Made by a program: the position numbers and the translations under genes
Notes under the pieces: model-generated
What the model was told of the DNA's origin: nothing
Databases searched by the model: none
What the model saw: the letters and a program-made list of their open reading frames with translations, nothing else
Assembly (NCBI GenBank): GCA_007119985.1
Contig: SKOQ01000043.1
Location: 1 to 8,861, forward strand
Length of the DNA: 8,861 nt
From: Marinospirillum sp.
GTDB taxonomy: Bacteria; Pseudomonadota; Gammaproteobacteria; Pseudomonadales; Halomonadaceae
Direction of reading: 5' to 3'
In this document: positions 1 through 6,542 of the stretch, one piece after another
Numbering within the stretch: the stretch's first letter is position 1
Layout: every line of letters starts with the position of its first letter

Positions 1-1036
1 CTAGATGATGAATCTTATCGACAAAAGCATTAAAGGCCTCGGCAATGCGCGCTACCTCGTCCTGACCTTCCACCTGCATCCGCTGCGTTAAATCGCCTTC
101 TCCTTGACCAATATCCACCATAGCTGCGCTCACGCGTGCCAAGCGACGAAAACCACCGGCAGTGACCAGCCATAGAATAGCGCCTGCCGCAAGTCCCACG
201 AGAATCACTAATGCAATTACCCAACGCAGCATGCGATAAATACCGGCGAGGGCATCCTGCTTATCCAGCGCAATATTCAGCACCCAAGGTGTTCCGGCAA
301 TCGGCTGGCTAGTCAGCAACACCGCACGCTGCTGGATAAGCACCTCTGGCAATGCACCTCGGGCGGCACTCTGGAGCAGCGTGTTATTGAGTTCAGGGCT
401 CAGATCACGCAAGGTTTTCAAGGTGAGAGCAGGATCAGGATGAGCAATCACCACCCCTTCTTGGTTGGTCAAAAAGGCGAAGCTCGATTCCGTTGGGGAG
501 ATCCGCCTGACGGTTTCAATAATGGCTTGCAAAGACACATCACTGGCCAGCACACCACGCGCAGCACTCTGCCCAAGAGGCTGGCTGAGGCTGATCACCA
601 GCTCATTCGAGTCTGCATCCAGATAAGGCGCAGTCACGATCAGCTGATTGGCTTGCTGCGCTTGGCGATACCAATCACGTGTGCGCGGGTCGTAATCTGC
701 AGGTGGCTCCCAACCATCAGAAAACACTGCCTGGCCATCAGGATAGGCAATGTAAGCAGCGATAAAACCACCACCATCACTGAGCTGCGTTAAGGCCGCC
801 ATCACTGGGCGCTGCTCAATCACTTCCGCCGTCGCCTCAAGCATGGTTTGACGCTCTTGCATCCAGCCACCAATAAAAGCGGCCTGACTTTCCAGCTGCT
901 GGGTAAGATTGCGCTGCATCTGCTGTTGATAGGTTTGCATACTAATGCGCATGGTCAAAAAGCTGATAATCACCAAGGCCATCAGAATCAGGGCAAGGCT
1001 GGTGAAAATAATACGCTGGCGAAAAGAACGGAGCAT
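1..1036 (-). CDS. Methyl-accepting chemotaxis protein, dCache type (3' end outside window)
   Basis: Open minus-strand frame of 345 residues that continues past the left edge; the C-terminal signalling part is not seen. Visible order: short basic N-terminus, transmembrane helix at about residues 8-27, periplasmic double-Cache domain about 30-265, second helix about 270-292, then a HAMP domain (GEGDLTQRM at 312-320, DEVARIAEAFN at 326-336). The Cache domain has the WY motif DPRTRDWYRQA, and Y115, R120, W122, Y123, Y138 and D166 fall at the spacing of the amino-acid-binding motif known from PctA-type receptors, so an amino acid is the likely ligand (inference). The ATG at 1036 is preceded by GAGG six bases upstream. 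A full receptor would continue with a four-helix signalling domain that binds CheA/CheW and drives the flagellar motor. As the signalling end is missing, a histidine kinase or cyclase with the same sensor cannot be fully excluded, but the HAMP sequence looks like that of chemoreceptors. Confidence 0.87.
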   Translation of the reverse strand, partial: MLRSFRQRIIFTSLALILMALVIISFLTMRISMQTYQQQMQRNLTQQLESQAAFIGGWMQERQTMLEATAEVIEQRPVMAALTQLSDGGGFIAAYIAYPDGQAVFSDGWEPPADYDPRTRDWYRQAQQANQLIVTAPYLDADSNELVISLSQPLGQSAARGVLASDVSLQAIIETVRRISPTESSFAFLTNQEGVVIAHPDPALTLKTLRDLSPELNNTLLQSAARGALPEVLIQQRAVLLTSQPIAGTPWVLNIALDKQDALAGIYRMLRWVIALVILVGLAAGAILWLVTAGGFRRLARVSAAMVDIGQGEGDLTQRMQVEGQDEVARIAEAFNAFVDKIHHL

Positions 1037-1116
1037 GCTTGACCTCAAAGGAAGAGTGATCATGATAAGGTGTTATTTTAGCTCTTCCATGAGACAGCGC
1101 CTGTGAACTCTTGCAA

Positions 1117-1142
1117 GTATCACCGCGCATCTTGTCACTTTA
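1117..1142 (-). promoter_or_regulatory. Possible sigma-28 (FliA) promoter for the chemoreceptor
   Basis: On the minus strand TAAAGTGA (1142-1135) and GGTGATAC (1124-1117) are separated by 10 bases. The enterobacterial FliA consensus is TAAAGTTT-N11-GCCGATAA, so six of eight and five of eight positions match, with a spacer one base short. Chemoreceptor genes are often FliA-dependent and the site lies about 80 bases before the start codon. No better sigma-70 promoter was found in this gap. The short spacer keeps the call weak. Confidence 0.3.
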
Positions 1143-1201
1143 GCTTAGCGAGGCTTCGGCCCTTTGCAAATTAAAACACTTGTTTTATTTTGATCTGTAA
1201 C

Positions 1202-1228
1202 AAAAAAGCCCAGCCTAAGCTGAGCCTT
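1202..1228 (-). terminator. Rho-independent terminator of trxB
   Basis: Read on the minus strand, AAGGCTCAGC (1228-1219) pairs with GCTGGGCTT (1214 onward) around the loop TTAG. This gives a ten-base-pair stem with two G-U pairs, running into six T (1207-1202). It starts about 20 bases after the trxB stop codon and separates trxB from the chemoreceptor gene. Confidence 0.85.
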
Positions 1229-1248
1229 CATTATCACCACAACACGGA

Positions 1249-2208
1249 TCACACAGCGCCGCTTTTTGGCAAGGCATCTAAATAGCGCTCGGCATCCAGC
1301 GCCGCCATGCAGCCTGACCCAGCCGAGGTAATGGCCTGACGATAGATATGATCACTGACATCCCCTGCGGCAAAGACACCGGGAATACTGGTGGCCGTAG
1401 CATTGCCCTGCAAGCCGCTGTGGATCTGGATATAGCCGTTGTTCATGGCGAGCTGGCCTTGGAAAAGATCGGTATTCGGTTTATGCCCGATAGCGATAAA
1501 CACACCCATCACATCCAGCTGACGCTCCTGGCCGTCTTGGGTTGATTTCAGGCGTAGACCTGTTACGCCCTGCTCATCACCCAGCACTTCCTCTAACTGG
1601 TGATGCCACACTAGATCAATCTTACCTTCTTCTACCTTGGCAAAAAGCTGCTGCTGCAGGATCTTCTCCGCCTTCAGGCTATCGCGCCGATGAATCAGCG
1701 TGACTTTTTTGGCGATATTGGCCAGATAGAGGGCTTCTTCAACCGCGGTATTACCACCACCCACCACCGCCACCGCCTGATTCTTGTAGAAAAAGCCATC
1801 ACAGGTGGCGCAGGCAGAGACACCCTTACCCATAAAAGCCGTCTCACTGGGCAGCCCTAAATACTGAGCACTGGCTCCGGTCGCAATAATCAAAGCATCA
1901 CAGGTGTATTCACCCTGATCACCCTGTAAGCGAAAAGGCCGCTGCTGCAGATCAGCCGTGTGGATGTGATCAAAAAGAATTTGTGTTTCAAAGCGTTCGG
2001 CATGACGCCGCATACGTTCCATCAGCTCCGGCCCTTGTACACCTTGATCATCACCAGGCCAATTATCAACCTCGGTCGTGGTGGTCAACTGGCCGCCCAT
2101 TTGCATGCCAGTGATCAGCAGAGGACGCAAATTCGCGCGCGCAGCGTAGACCGCAGCCGTATAACCAGCAGGGCCAGATCCTAAAATAATCAGTGGGCTA
2201 TGAGACAT
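1249..2208 (-). CDS. trxB: Thioredoxin reductase (NADPH, FAD flavoprotein)
   Basis: 319 residues, the usual length for the low-molecular-weight bacterial enzyme that passes electrons from NADPH through FAD to thioredoxin in the cytoplasm. Visible motifs: FAD-binding GSGPAGYTAA (10-19), an internal NADPH domain with the redox pair CATC (C133, C136), nucleotide-binding VVGGGNTA (148-155), HRR at 173-175 for the NADPH 2'-phosphate, and the C-terminal FAD motif AAGDV (280-284) followed by YRQAITSAGSG. All catalytic parts are present. The ATG at 2208 has AGGA six bases upstream. The gene lies about 200 bases downstream of tRNA-Thr and is followed by a strong terminator. The leader region 2209-2414 has a small GACC-TTC-GGTC hairpin (near 2263-2273) and a TATAGT-like hexamer without a well-spaced -35 box, so I cannot assign its promoter. 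Confidence 0.97.
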   Translation of the reverse strand: MSHSPLIILGSGPAGYTAAVYAARANLRPLLITGMQMGGQLTTTTEVDNWPGDDQGVQGPELMERMRRHAERFETQILFDHIHTADLQQRPFRLQGDQGEYTCDALIIATGASAQYLGLPSETAFMGKGVSACATCDGFFYKNQAVAVVGGGNTAVEEALYLANIAKKVTLIHRRDSLKAEKILQQQLFAKVEEGKIDLVWHHQLEEVLGDEQGVTGLRLKSTQDGQERQLDVMGVFIAIGHKPNTDLFQGQLAMNNGYIQIHSGLQGNATATSIPGVFAAGDVSDHIYRQAITSAGSGCMAALDAERYLDALPKSGAV

Positions 2209-2414
2209 GTTTTTTCCTATTGCAGCGAAAGATTCTAAAACGCATCAGTCTAACCAAGACCGAAGGTCAGCAGGCCAAGAATCTAGCAGAAAAGCGACAC
2301 AGGATGAAGCAGAGATAGGATATAGCGAGGATTAACTCAGACTATAAGCAACCAAGGAATTCAGCAAGAAAAGAGAGAGCAAACAGGAGGATAAAAAGGA
2401 TTTTAAAAAGAAAG

Positions 2415-2511
<97 letters not shown>

Positions 2512-2512
<1 letters not shown>

Positions 2513-2608
2513 TTAGGTTGGCTGGGGTGGAAGGATTCGAACCCACGCATGGCTGGACCAAAACCAGCTGCCTTACCACTTGGCGACACCCCAACACATA
2601 AACCTAAA
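2512..2608 (-). repeat. 8-bp inverted repeat enclosing tRNA-Gln
   Basis: On the minus strand TTTAGGTT (2608-2601) lies seven bases before the tRNA-Gln 5' end. Its perfect complement AACCTAAA (2519-2512) begins with the last A of the CCA and runs into the spacer. The 17-base spacer between Gln and Thr is thereby split into two arms: its first half pairs with the Gln leader and its second half with the Thr trailer, sharing only base 2512. Confidence 0.5.
2519..2593 (-). tRNA. tRNA-Gln (anticodon TTG)
   Basis: 75 bases with encoded CCA. Acceptor arms TGGGGTG / CACCCCA pair over seven bases, with discriminator G. The D arm contains CGCCAAGTGGTAAGGC, as in glutamine tRNAs. The anticodon stem GCTGG / CCAGC closes the loop TTTTGGT, giving TTG for CAA codons. 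The T arm GGTTCGAATCC is standard. It sits 43 bases after tRNA-Phe and 17 before tRNA-Thr. Confidence 0.96.
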
Positions 2609-2636
2609 TTTACTACAACATCACACAACTTAGAGT

Positions 2637-2712
2637 TGGTGGCCAGAGGCGGAATCGAACCGCCGACACAGGGATTTTCAATCCCTTGCTCTACCGACTG
2701 AGCTATCTGGCC
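2637..2712 (-). tRNA. tRNA-Phe (anticodon GAA)
   Basis: 76 bases with encoded CCA. Acceptor arms GGCCAGA / TCTGGCC pair over seven bases, with discriminator A. D arm GCTCAGTCGGTAGAGC. Anticodon stem GGGAT / ATCCC closes a loop with GAA. T arm GGTTCGATTCC. It is the first gene of the cluster, directly downstream of a recognisable promoter. Confidence 0.97.
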
Positions 2713-2725
2713 TCAACGGGTGCAT

Positions 2726-2754
2726 ATTTAAAAGCTTTTGGTTCTTTTCGTCAA
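2726..2754 (-). promoter_or_regulatory. Sigma-70 promoter of the tRNA-Phe-Gln-Thr cluster
   Basis: On the minus strand TTGACG (2754-2749) is followed after 17 bases by TTAAAT (2731-2726); TAAATA one base further is an alternative -10. The next bases read ATGCACCCG, a GC-rich discriminator like those of stable-RNA promoters under stringent (ppGpp) control. The predicted start lies a few bases before tRNA-Phe. The box positions are seen; stringent control is inferred from the discriminator type. Confidence 0.72.
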
Positions 2755-2792
2755 GCACTTTTTTGAATTATTTTTTCTTTTCACTCAAAAAC

Positions 2793-3068
2793 TTAACGAT
2801 CGCTAGGCGGGACGTAGCCTTCAGCCTGATCCGCCTCGTCATTATCAAGGAACTTTTCCATCTGCTCAAGCAAATATTGACGTGTTGATGGCTCAAAAAC
2901 CTTGAGTCTTTTTTCATTGATCAAGCGAGTTTGATGCTCCAACCAGGCTTGCCAGGCTTTTTTGGAAACCGTCGCCAGCAACTCCTGACCTTTTTCACCT
3001 GGCATCGGGGGTTGGCTCAGAGCCTCAAGCTCTTGTTGATATTTGCGGCACAACACCATCTTGGTCAT
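2793..3068 (-). CDS. yggX: YggX family Fe(II)-trafficking / oxidative damage protection protein
   Basis: 91 residues, the normal family length. Family features: conserved Cys7 in MVLCRKYQ, PPMPGEKGQELL at 20-31, SKKAWQAWLEHQTRLINEKRL at 35-55, and the ending EGYVPP at 83-88. Members are small cytoplasmic proteins reported to protect iron-sulfur clusters and help move labile iron. The ATG at 3068 has AAGG about seven bases upstream. The gene begins 17 bases after the mutY stop, so the two form one transcription unit, the same order as in E. coli; the pairing makes sense because MutY carries a [4Fe-4S] cluster. Only about 40 bases separate its stop from the tRNA promoter, and I see no hairpin terminator between them. 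Confidence 0.95.
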   Translation of the reverse strand: MTKMVLCRKYQQELEALSQPPMPGEKGQELLATVSKKAWQAWLEHQTRLINEKRLKVFEPSTRQYLLEQMEKFLDNDEADQAEGYVPPSDR

Positions 3069-3085
3069 AAAGCACCTTTACTGGA

Positions 3086-4183
3086 TTATTGGGAGAGGCG
3101 GGTCAAAAAAAGCTGGCCTTGCTGTGCTGTCCGCTGCGCCTGCAAAAGCTTTTCTATTGGCGCAGGCAAGCCAAGGGCAGCTGGTCGCTGAGGATCATAC
3201 CAAATTTGTGCTGGCGCGTCAGAGCAGGTGGCGAGAGGCCTCTCTGAAGCTGACTGAGCAGACAGCTGCAAGCGCCAAGGACGCATAATCAGCTGATAGT
3301 GGGTAAAAGCATGTTCAATCTGCGGCTGGGGCTCAAGGGCACCCGTCAACGCCCGCTCCGCCAACCAAGCCTGTAAACCGGCTTGGGTTGCAAATTCAGG
3401 CAGGCTCCATAGGCCACCCCAGATCCCTTGGTCTGGACGCCGCTCCAGCAACCATTGCTGCTGATGCTCCAACAACAAGAAGTGGCGCTCTTTTTGCGGA
3501 CGGACTTTTTTTGGCTTGGGCGTTGGCAAACGAGCGGTTTGATCCGTTGCATAGGCCACACACTGCTGCTGATGCGGGCAGCGGGAACAAGCCGGTTGAC
3601 GCGGCTTACACAAGGTCGCGCCTAAATCCATAATAGCTTGCGTATAGGTGGCCACTTCTTGCTGGGGGGTCAGCGTCTCGGCAAGCTGCCAGAGCTGCGC
3701 TTCGATGGTTTTCTGGCCCGGCCAGCCTTCTATGCCTGCATAGCGCGTTAAGACCCGCTTGACGTTACCGTCAAGAATGGTGGCACGCTGCCCGGTGCTG
3801 AAAGCTCGAATCGCTGCGGCTGTGGAGCGCCCTATACCGGGTAGAGCCTCCATCTCGCTTTGGCTGCCAACAGGAAACTCACCTCCTAACTCCATCACGG
3901 CTTGGGCACAACGGTGCAAGTTGCGCGCGCGCGTGTAGTAGCCCAAACCAGCCCAGAGCTGCAGCACCTCGTCTTGGCTGGCGGCGGCCAGATCCGCCAC
4001 AGTGGGAAAGCGCGCCATAAAACGCGGATAGTAATCGAGCACCTTCACAACCTGGGTTTGCTGCAGCATGATTTCAGACACCCAAACACGATAAGGCGCT
4101 GGGTTCTGCTGCCAAGGAAGATCATGACGGCCATGCTGGCGGTACCAGCGCAAAAGGCGTGAAGAAAAGGAATCAGCGTGCAT
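3086..4183 (-). CDS. mutY: Adenine DNA glycosylase MutY
   Basis: 365 residues. Removes adenine mispaired with 8-oxoguanine in base-excision repair. From the ATG at 4183 the key residues have the same numbers as in E. coli: catalytic Glu37 (SEIMLQQTQ), helix-hairpin-helix LPGIGRSTA (114-122), catalytic Asp138 (ILDGNVKRV), and [4Fe-4S] ligands C192-x6-C199-x2-C202-x5-C208. The C-terminal NUDIX-like 8-oxoG recognition domain is present (GIWGGLWSLPEF about 253-264, FTHYQL about 293-298). A TTG codon directly before the ATG (4186) could also start, but AGG lies six bases before the ATG and only three before the TTG, so I choose the ATG. It heads the mutY-yggX unit and is divergent from the cyclase gene. 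The roughly 200-base gap between the two (4184-4389) contains a TAAAAT hexamer on the minus strand but no convincing full mutY promoter. Confidence 0.97.
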   Translation of the reverse strand: MHADSFSSRLLRWYRQHGRHDLPWQQNPAPYRVWVSEIMLQQTQVVKVLDYYPRFMARFPTVADLAAASQDEVLQLWAGLGYYTRARNLHRCAQAVMELGGEFPVGSQSEMEALPGIGRSTAAAIRAFSTGQRATILDGNVKRVLTRYAGIEGWPGQKTIEAQLWQLAETLTPQQEVATYTQAIMDLGATLCKPRQPACSRCPHQQQCVAYATDQTARLPTPKPKKVRPQKERHFLLLEHQQQWLLERRPDQGIWGGLWSLPEFATQAGLQAWLAERALTGALEPQPQIEHAFTHYQLIMRPWRLQLSAQSASERPLATCSDAPAQIWYDPQRPAALGLPAPIEKLLQAQRTAQQGQLFLTRLSQ

Positions 4184-4335
4184 CAAAAGCCTGCTTTGCA
4201 GATAAAGAGATTTACTTTCGATGCGATTTTAACTTAAATAGCCCAAGACAAGGCAACAGAACATCATTATTGTTTACAAAGATAAAATCAAAGACAAAAG
4301 GTCGCACCCTTAGGACCACCTTGTTCAGCTCGAAC

Positions 4336-4357
4336 CCGCCTACCACCTGTAGGTCGG
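4336..4357 (+). promoter_or_regulatory. Stem-loop in the leader of the diguanylate cyclase gene
   Basis: CCG CCTAC (4336-4343) pairs with GTAGG CGG (4349-4357, T4354 bulged) around the loop CACCT. That is eight base pairs with one bulge, ending 32 bases before the ATG and followed by TCTTTGCTCTT. It could be an attenuator or an RNA stability element, or chance. No regulatory ligand or protein site is recognised. Confidence 0.3.
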
Positions 4358-4389
4358 TCTTTGCTCTTGATGATCACGATAGGTATCGC

Positions 4390-5664
4390 ATGGAGACGGA
4401 TATTCTTGCCCAGCAGCACACCCTGCTGCTAGCGCAACAGCTGCGGCTGAGGCGATCACTAATGGCAGCTGGCGCCGGACTGGCTAACAGCTCGGTGATC
4501 TTTTCAGCTTGGTGGCTCGGCTACCTCGATTGGTCATCTCTGCATTTGACTAGCTATATCCTCATCACCTGCTTGGTTTGCTTGCTGTTCCCGCTATTGA
4601 TTACCAGCCGTCTCAACCTCCGTTTTCGCGATCCCAGCCTCACTCATGCACAAATCTCTTGGCACCTGCTGCTCACTGTCTACGCCATGGCTTTGGCGCC
4701 AGATTTACGCACCCTGCTGGTGATCAATCTCTTTTTGATTCTGCTGTTTGCTGTTTTTCGCTACACCCCTCGACGCCTCCCTTGGCTGGCCGCAGCCATG
4801 GGTGCCTGCTACGCCATCGCTCTCATCTTCTCACTCAGTCTCCGCTCTAGCCCAATCGACTGGCGTTATGAGTGGCTGGTTGGGCAGGTGGTCTTGCTGG
4901 GCATTATTGGCATCAGCTTGATCGGCGGTGAGATTGCTGGCCTGCGCGCGGCATTAAAGCGACGTAATACGCATCTGGCTGAAGCCATGCATAAAATTGA
5001 AGAGCTGGCTGTCACCGATGAGCTGACAGGCCTCTACAACCGCCGCCATCTGTTGAGAATTCTGCGCCGCCAAAAGGGACTCAGTGATCGCGGCCAGTAT
5101 GATTTTTCGATCGGCTTTATCGATCTCGATTACTTTAAGCAGATCAATGACACCTTCGGCCATGATGCTGGGGATTTAGCGCTCAAAGAGGTGGCTGCGG
5201 TAATCCGCGCCAGCTTGCGCGATGTTGATTATGTCGCGCGCTTGGGCGGAGAAGAGTTTGTGATCGTACTGGCGCAAACCTCGCCTCAAGCAGCACTGCA
5301 AATTGCAGAGCGCCTGCGACAGGATTTAGAGCATCTTGTCATTCATCTGGATGATGAACGACCCGATATTATGCTAACGGCCTCGATAGGCCTCGCCAGC
5401 TATCAGCCCAAAGAGAGTATTGAAGATTTGATGCGCCGTGCGGATCAGGCGCTCTATGCGGCCAAGGAGTGTGGTCGCAATTGCATTATTGATGAGGCAG
5501 ATCTGGCCAGCAGTCCGTTAGCTGAACAGATCAAAGAAACCGCAGACTCCTGCACCGAGCCACGCCAACAGGAAGCTACCGTGGTATTCGTGACGGAACC
5601 AGCTAGCGCTCAACAGCAGCCTTTAGAAGCCAGTGAAGTCGAGCCTCCGGCGCGTCTTTGCTGA
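4390..5664 (+). CDS. Membrane diguanylate cyclase (six-helix sensor + GGDEF)
   Basis: 424 residues. Makes cyclic di-GMP from two GTP at the inner membrane. Six hydrophobic segments (about 24-45, 53-73, 89-105, 106-123, 130-150, 161-182) form an N-terminal sensor that I do not assign to a named family. A linker helix (185-206) leads to the GGDEF domain (about 207-368). The domain has D245 (FIDLDYFK) for metal, N253 and D262 (NDTFGHDAGD) for GTP, signature GGEEF at 286-290, and inhibitory I-site R277-x-x-D280 five residues before it, so it looks active and product-inhibited. A Pro/Glu/Gln-rich tail (about 371-424) follows. The frame is open back to 4159, but that would overlap mutY and yields a non-membrane, family-unlike stretch. 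The ATG at 4390 has AGG six bases upstream and is preferred. It is the only plus-strand gene here, and its last 55 bases overlap the end of tadA. Confidence 0.93.
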   Translation: METDILAQQHTLLLAQQLRLRRSLMAAGAGLANSSVIFSAWWLGYLDWSSLHLTSYILITCLVCLLFPLLITSRLNLRFRDPSLTHAQISWHLLLTVYAMALAPDLRTLLVINLFLILLFAVFRYTPRRLPWLAAAMGACYAIALIFSLSLRSSPIDWRYEWLVGQVVLLGIIGISLIGGEIAGLRAALKRRNTHLAEAMHKIEELAVTDELTGLYNRRHLLRILRRQKGLSDRGQYDFSIGFIDLDYFKQINDTFGHDAGDLALKEVAAVIRASLRDVDYVARLGGEEFVIVLAQTSPQAALQIAERLRQDLEHLVIHLDDERPDIMLTASIGLASYQPKESIEDLMRRADQALYAAKECGRNCIIDEADLASSPLAEQIKETADSCTEPRQQEATVVFVTEPASAQQQPLEASEVEPPARLC

Positions 5665-6101
5665 AAAAAGGCCTGCAGCTGACGCTGGCATTTTGCCGCC
5701 AGCAGCCCACCTTCCACTTCTAGCCGATGGGTGTACCAAGGCTGCGCGGGCAGATTACACACCGAGGCCAGCGCACCTGTTTTGGGCTCTTTGGCACCAT
5801 AGACCAGCTTGGCCAAGCGTGCATTCAGAATCGCGCCTATACACATAGTGCAAGGCTCCAGCGTGACATAAAGCGTGCAGCCAGTGAGACGATAATTACC
5901 AATCTGGCGACCGGCTTCACGCAAGGCCACCATCTCAGCATGGGCAGTTGGGTCCGCATCACAAATGCAACGATTCATACCCCGCCCCAGAATCTCACCC
6001 TGCGCATCCACCAGCACTGCGCCCACAGGCACCTCACCGAGTATGGCCGCTTGTTCAGCCAACTCTAGCGCACGATGCATATAAAACTCTGGCTTAGGCA
6101 T
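5610..6101 (-). CDS. tadA: tRNA(adenosine34) deaminase TadA
   Basis: 163 residues. Converts wobble A34 of tRNA-Arg(ACG) to inosine. Zinc/catalytic residues are all present: HAE at 54-56 (H54 ligand, E56 proton shuttle) and PCTMC at 83-87 (C84, C87). PTAHAEMVALREAG and NYRLTGCTLYVTLEPC match the bacterial TadA pattern. The frame is open 75 bases further upstream, but the ATG at 6101 gives the family-like start MPKPEFYMHRALELA. It overlaps the stop of the preceding gene by eight bases (ATGCCTAA), so translation is probably coupled; its own ribosome site is weak (GGTGG about nine bases upstream). ATG at 6080 is a less likely alternative. After the conserved FFQQRR a 13-residue tail ending in two cysteines overlaps the 3' end of the convergent cyclase gene. 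Confidence 0.95.
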   Translation of the reverse strand: MPKPEFYMHRALELAEQAAILGEVPVGAVLVDAQGEILGRGMNRCICDADPTAHAEMVALREAGRQIGNYRLTGCTLYVTLEPCTMCIGAILNARLAKLVYGAKEPKTGALASVCNLPAQPWYTHRLEVEGGLLAAKCQRQLQAFFQQRRAGGSTSLASKGCC

Positions 6102-6540
6102 CAGGTTGGTCCACCAAGCCCAAAGCTGCCTCCAGCACCCGCTGATAGCCCCCCTGCTCACACGCCTGCAGAACACGCAATCCCAGATATTGATTGGTAT
6201 TGATAGTAGAAGGCACCTCTAACCGCTTACCCTCACTCAAAGCAATCAAGCGCACAAACATGCCAAAGGTTTCAATGCGATGCAGACGCACATCCTGCTG
6301 CTCATCACCTATAGGACAGACAGAGAAGCGCAGCGCATCCATTAAATGCGCTGCTGTGACACCCGGACTTTGCAGCAGCGGCTTGCCTTCAAACACCTCC
6401 GCCTGACGCCCGCTAATCAACAGATTAGATTGAATCATCACAAAGCGATGTTCAAAGGGGTCCATCACCTGGGGTGCTGCCCACGCTTTGCTGGTCAAAA
6501 GAAAACACATCACTACCAAAGCACGGACAGCAAAAGGCAT
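6094..6540 (-). CDS. Secreted protein of unknown function between guaA and tadA
   Basis: 148 residues that I do not recognise. The N-terminus is a typical Sec signal peptide: short n-region with Arg6, hydrophobic core ALVVMCFLL, and a cleavage site likely after A21 (AWA before APQ). The mature part, about 127 residues, has no membrane helix and no lipobox. It holds two cysteines (C75 in SVCPIGDEQQ and C127 in LQACEQGG) that could form a disulfide, and is otherwise mixed helical/polar. A GTG at 6552 lies in frame, but the ATG at 6540 is two bases after the guaA stop and has GGGAG five bases upstream, so it is the start. The stop overlaps the tadA start by eight bases. This packing implies one transcript with guaA and tadA, and a periplasmic protein made in step with two cytoplasmic enzymes. 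Codon use looks like that of its neighbours. Confidence 0.85.
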   Translation of the reverse strand: MPFAVRALVVMCFLLTSKAWAAPQVMDPFEHRFVMIQSNLLISGRQAEVFEGKPLLQSPGVTAAHLMDALRFSVCPIGDEQQDVRLHRIETFGMFVRLIALSEGKRLEVPSTINTNQYLGLRVLQACEQGGYQRVLEAALGLVDQPDA

Positions 6541-6542
6541 GG

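Noticed and set aside
440..793. Plus-strand open frame of 117 codons
   Set aside because: It lies antisense to the chemoreceptor Cache domain, which has clear family motifs; no family features in the plus-strand product.
942..1130. Minus-strand open frame of 62 codons
   Set aside because: It overlaps the chemoreceptor start in another frame; the receptor frame has the ribosome site, membrane helix and long continuation.
2755..2792. AT-rich stretch after yggX as a terminator
   Set aside because: T and A runs are present but no stable stem can be paired.
4159..4389. N-terminal extension of the diguanylate cyclase
   Set aside because: It would overlap mutY, has no good ribosome site, and its sequence is unlike a membrane sensor start; the ATG at 4390 is better placed.
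5675..5705. GCTGGC/GCCAGC hairpin after the cyclase stop as a terminator
   Set aside because: Only six base pairs, no T tract, and it lies inside conserved tadA coding sequence.
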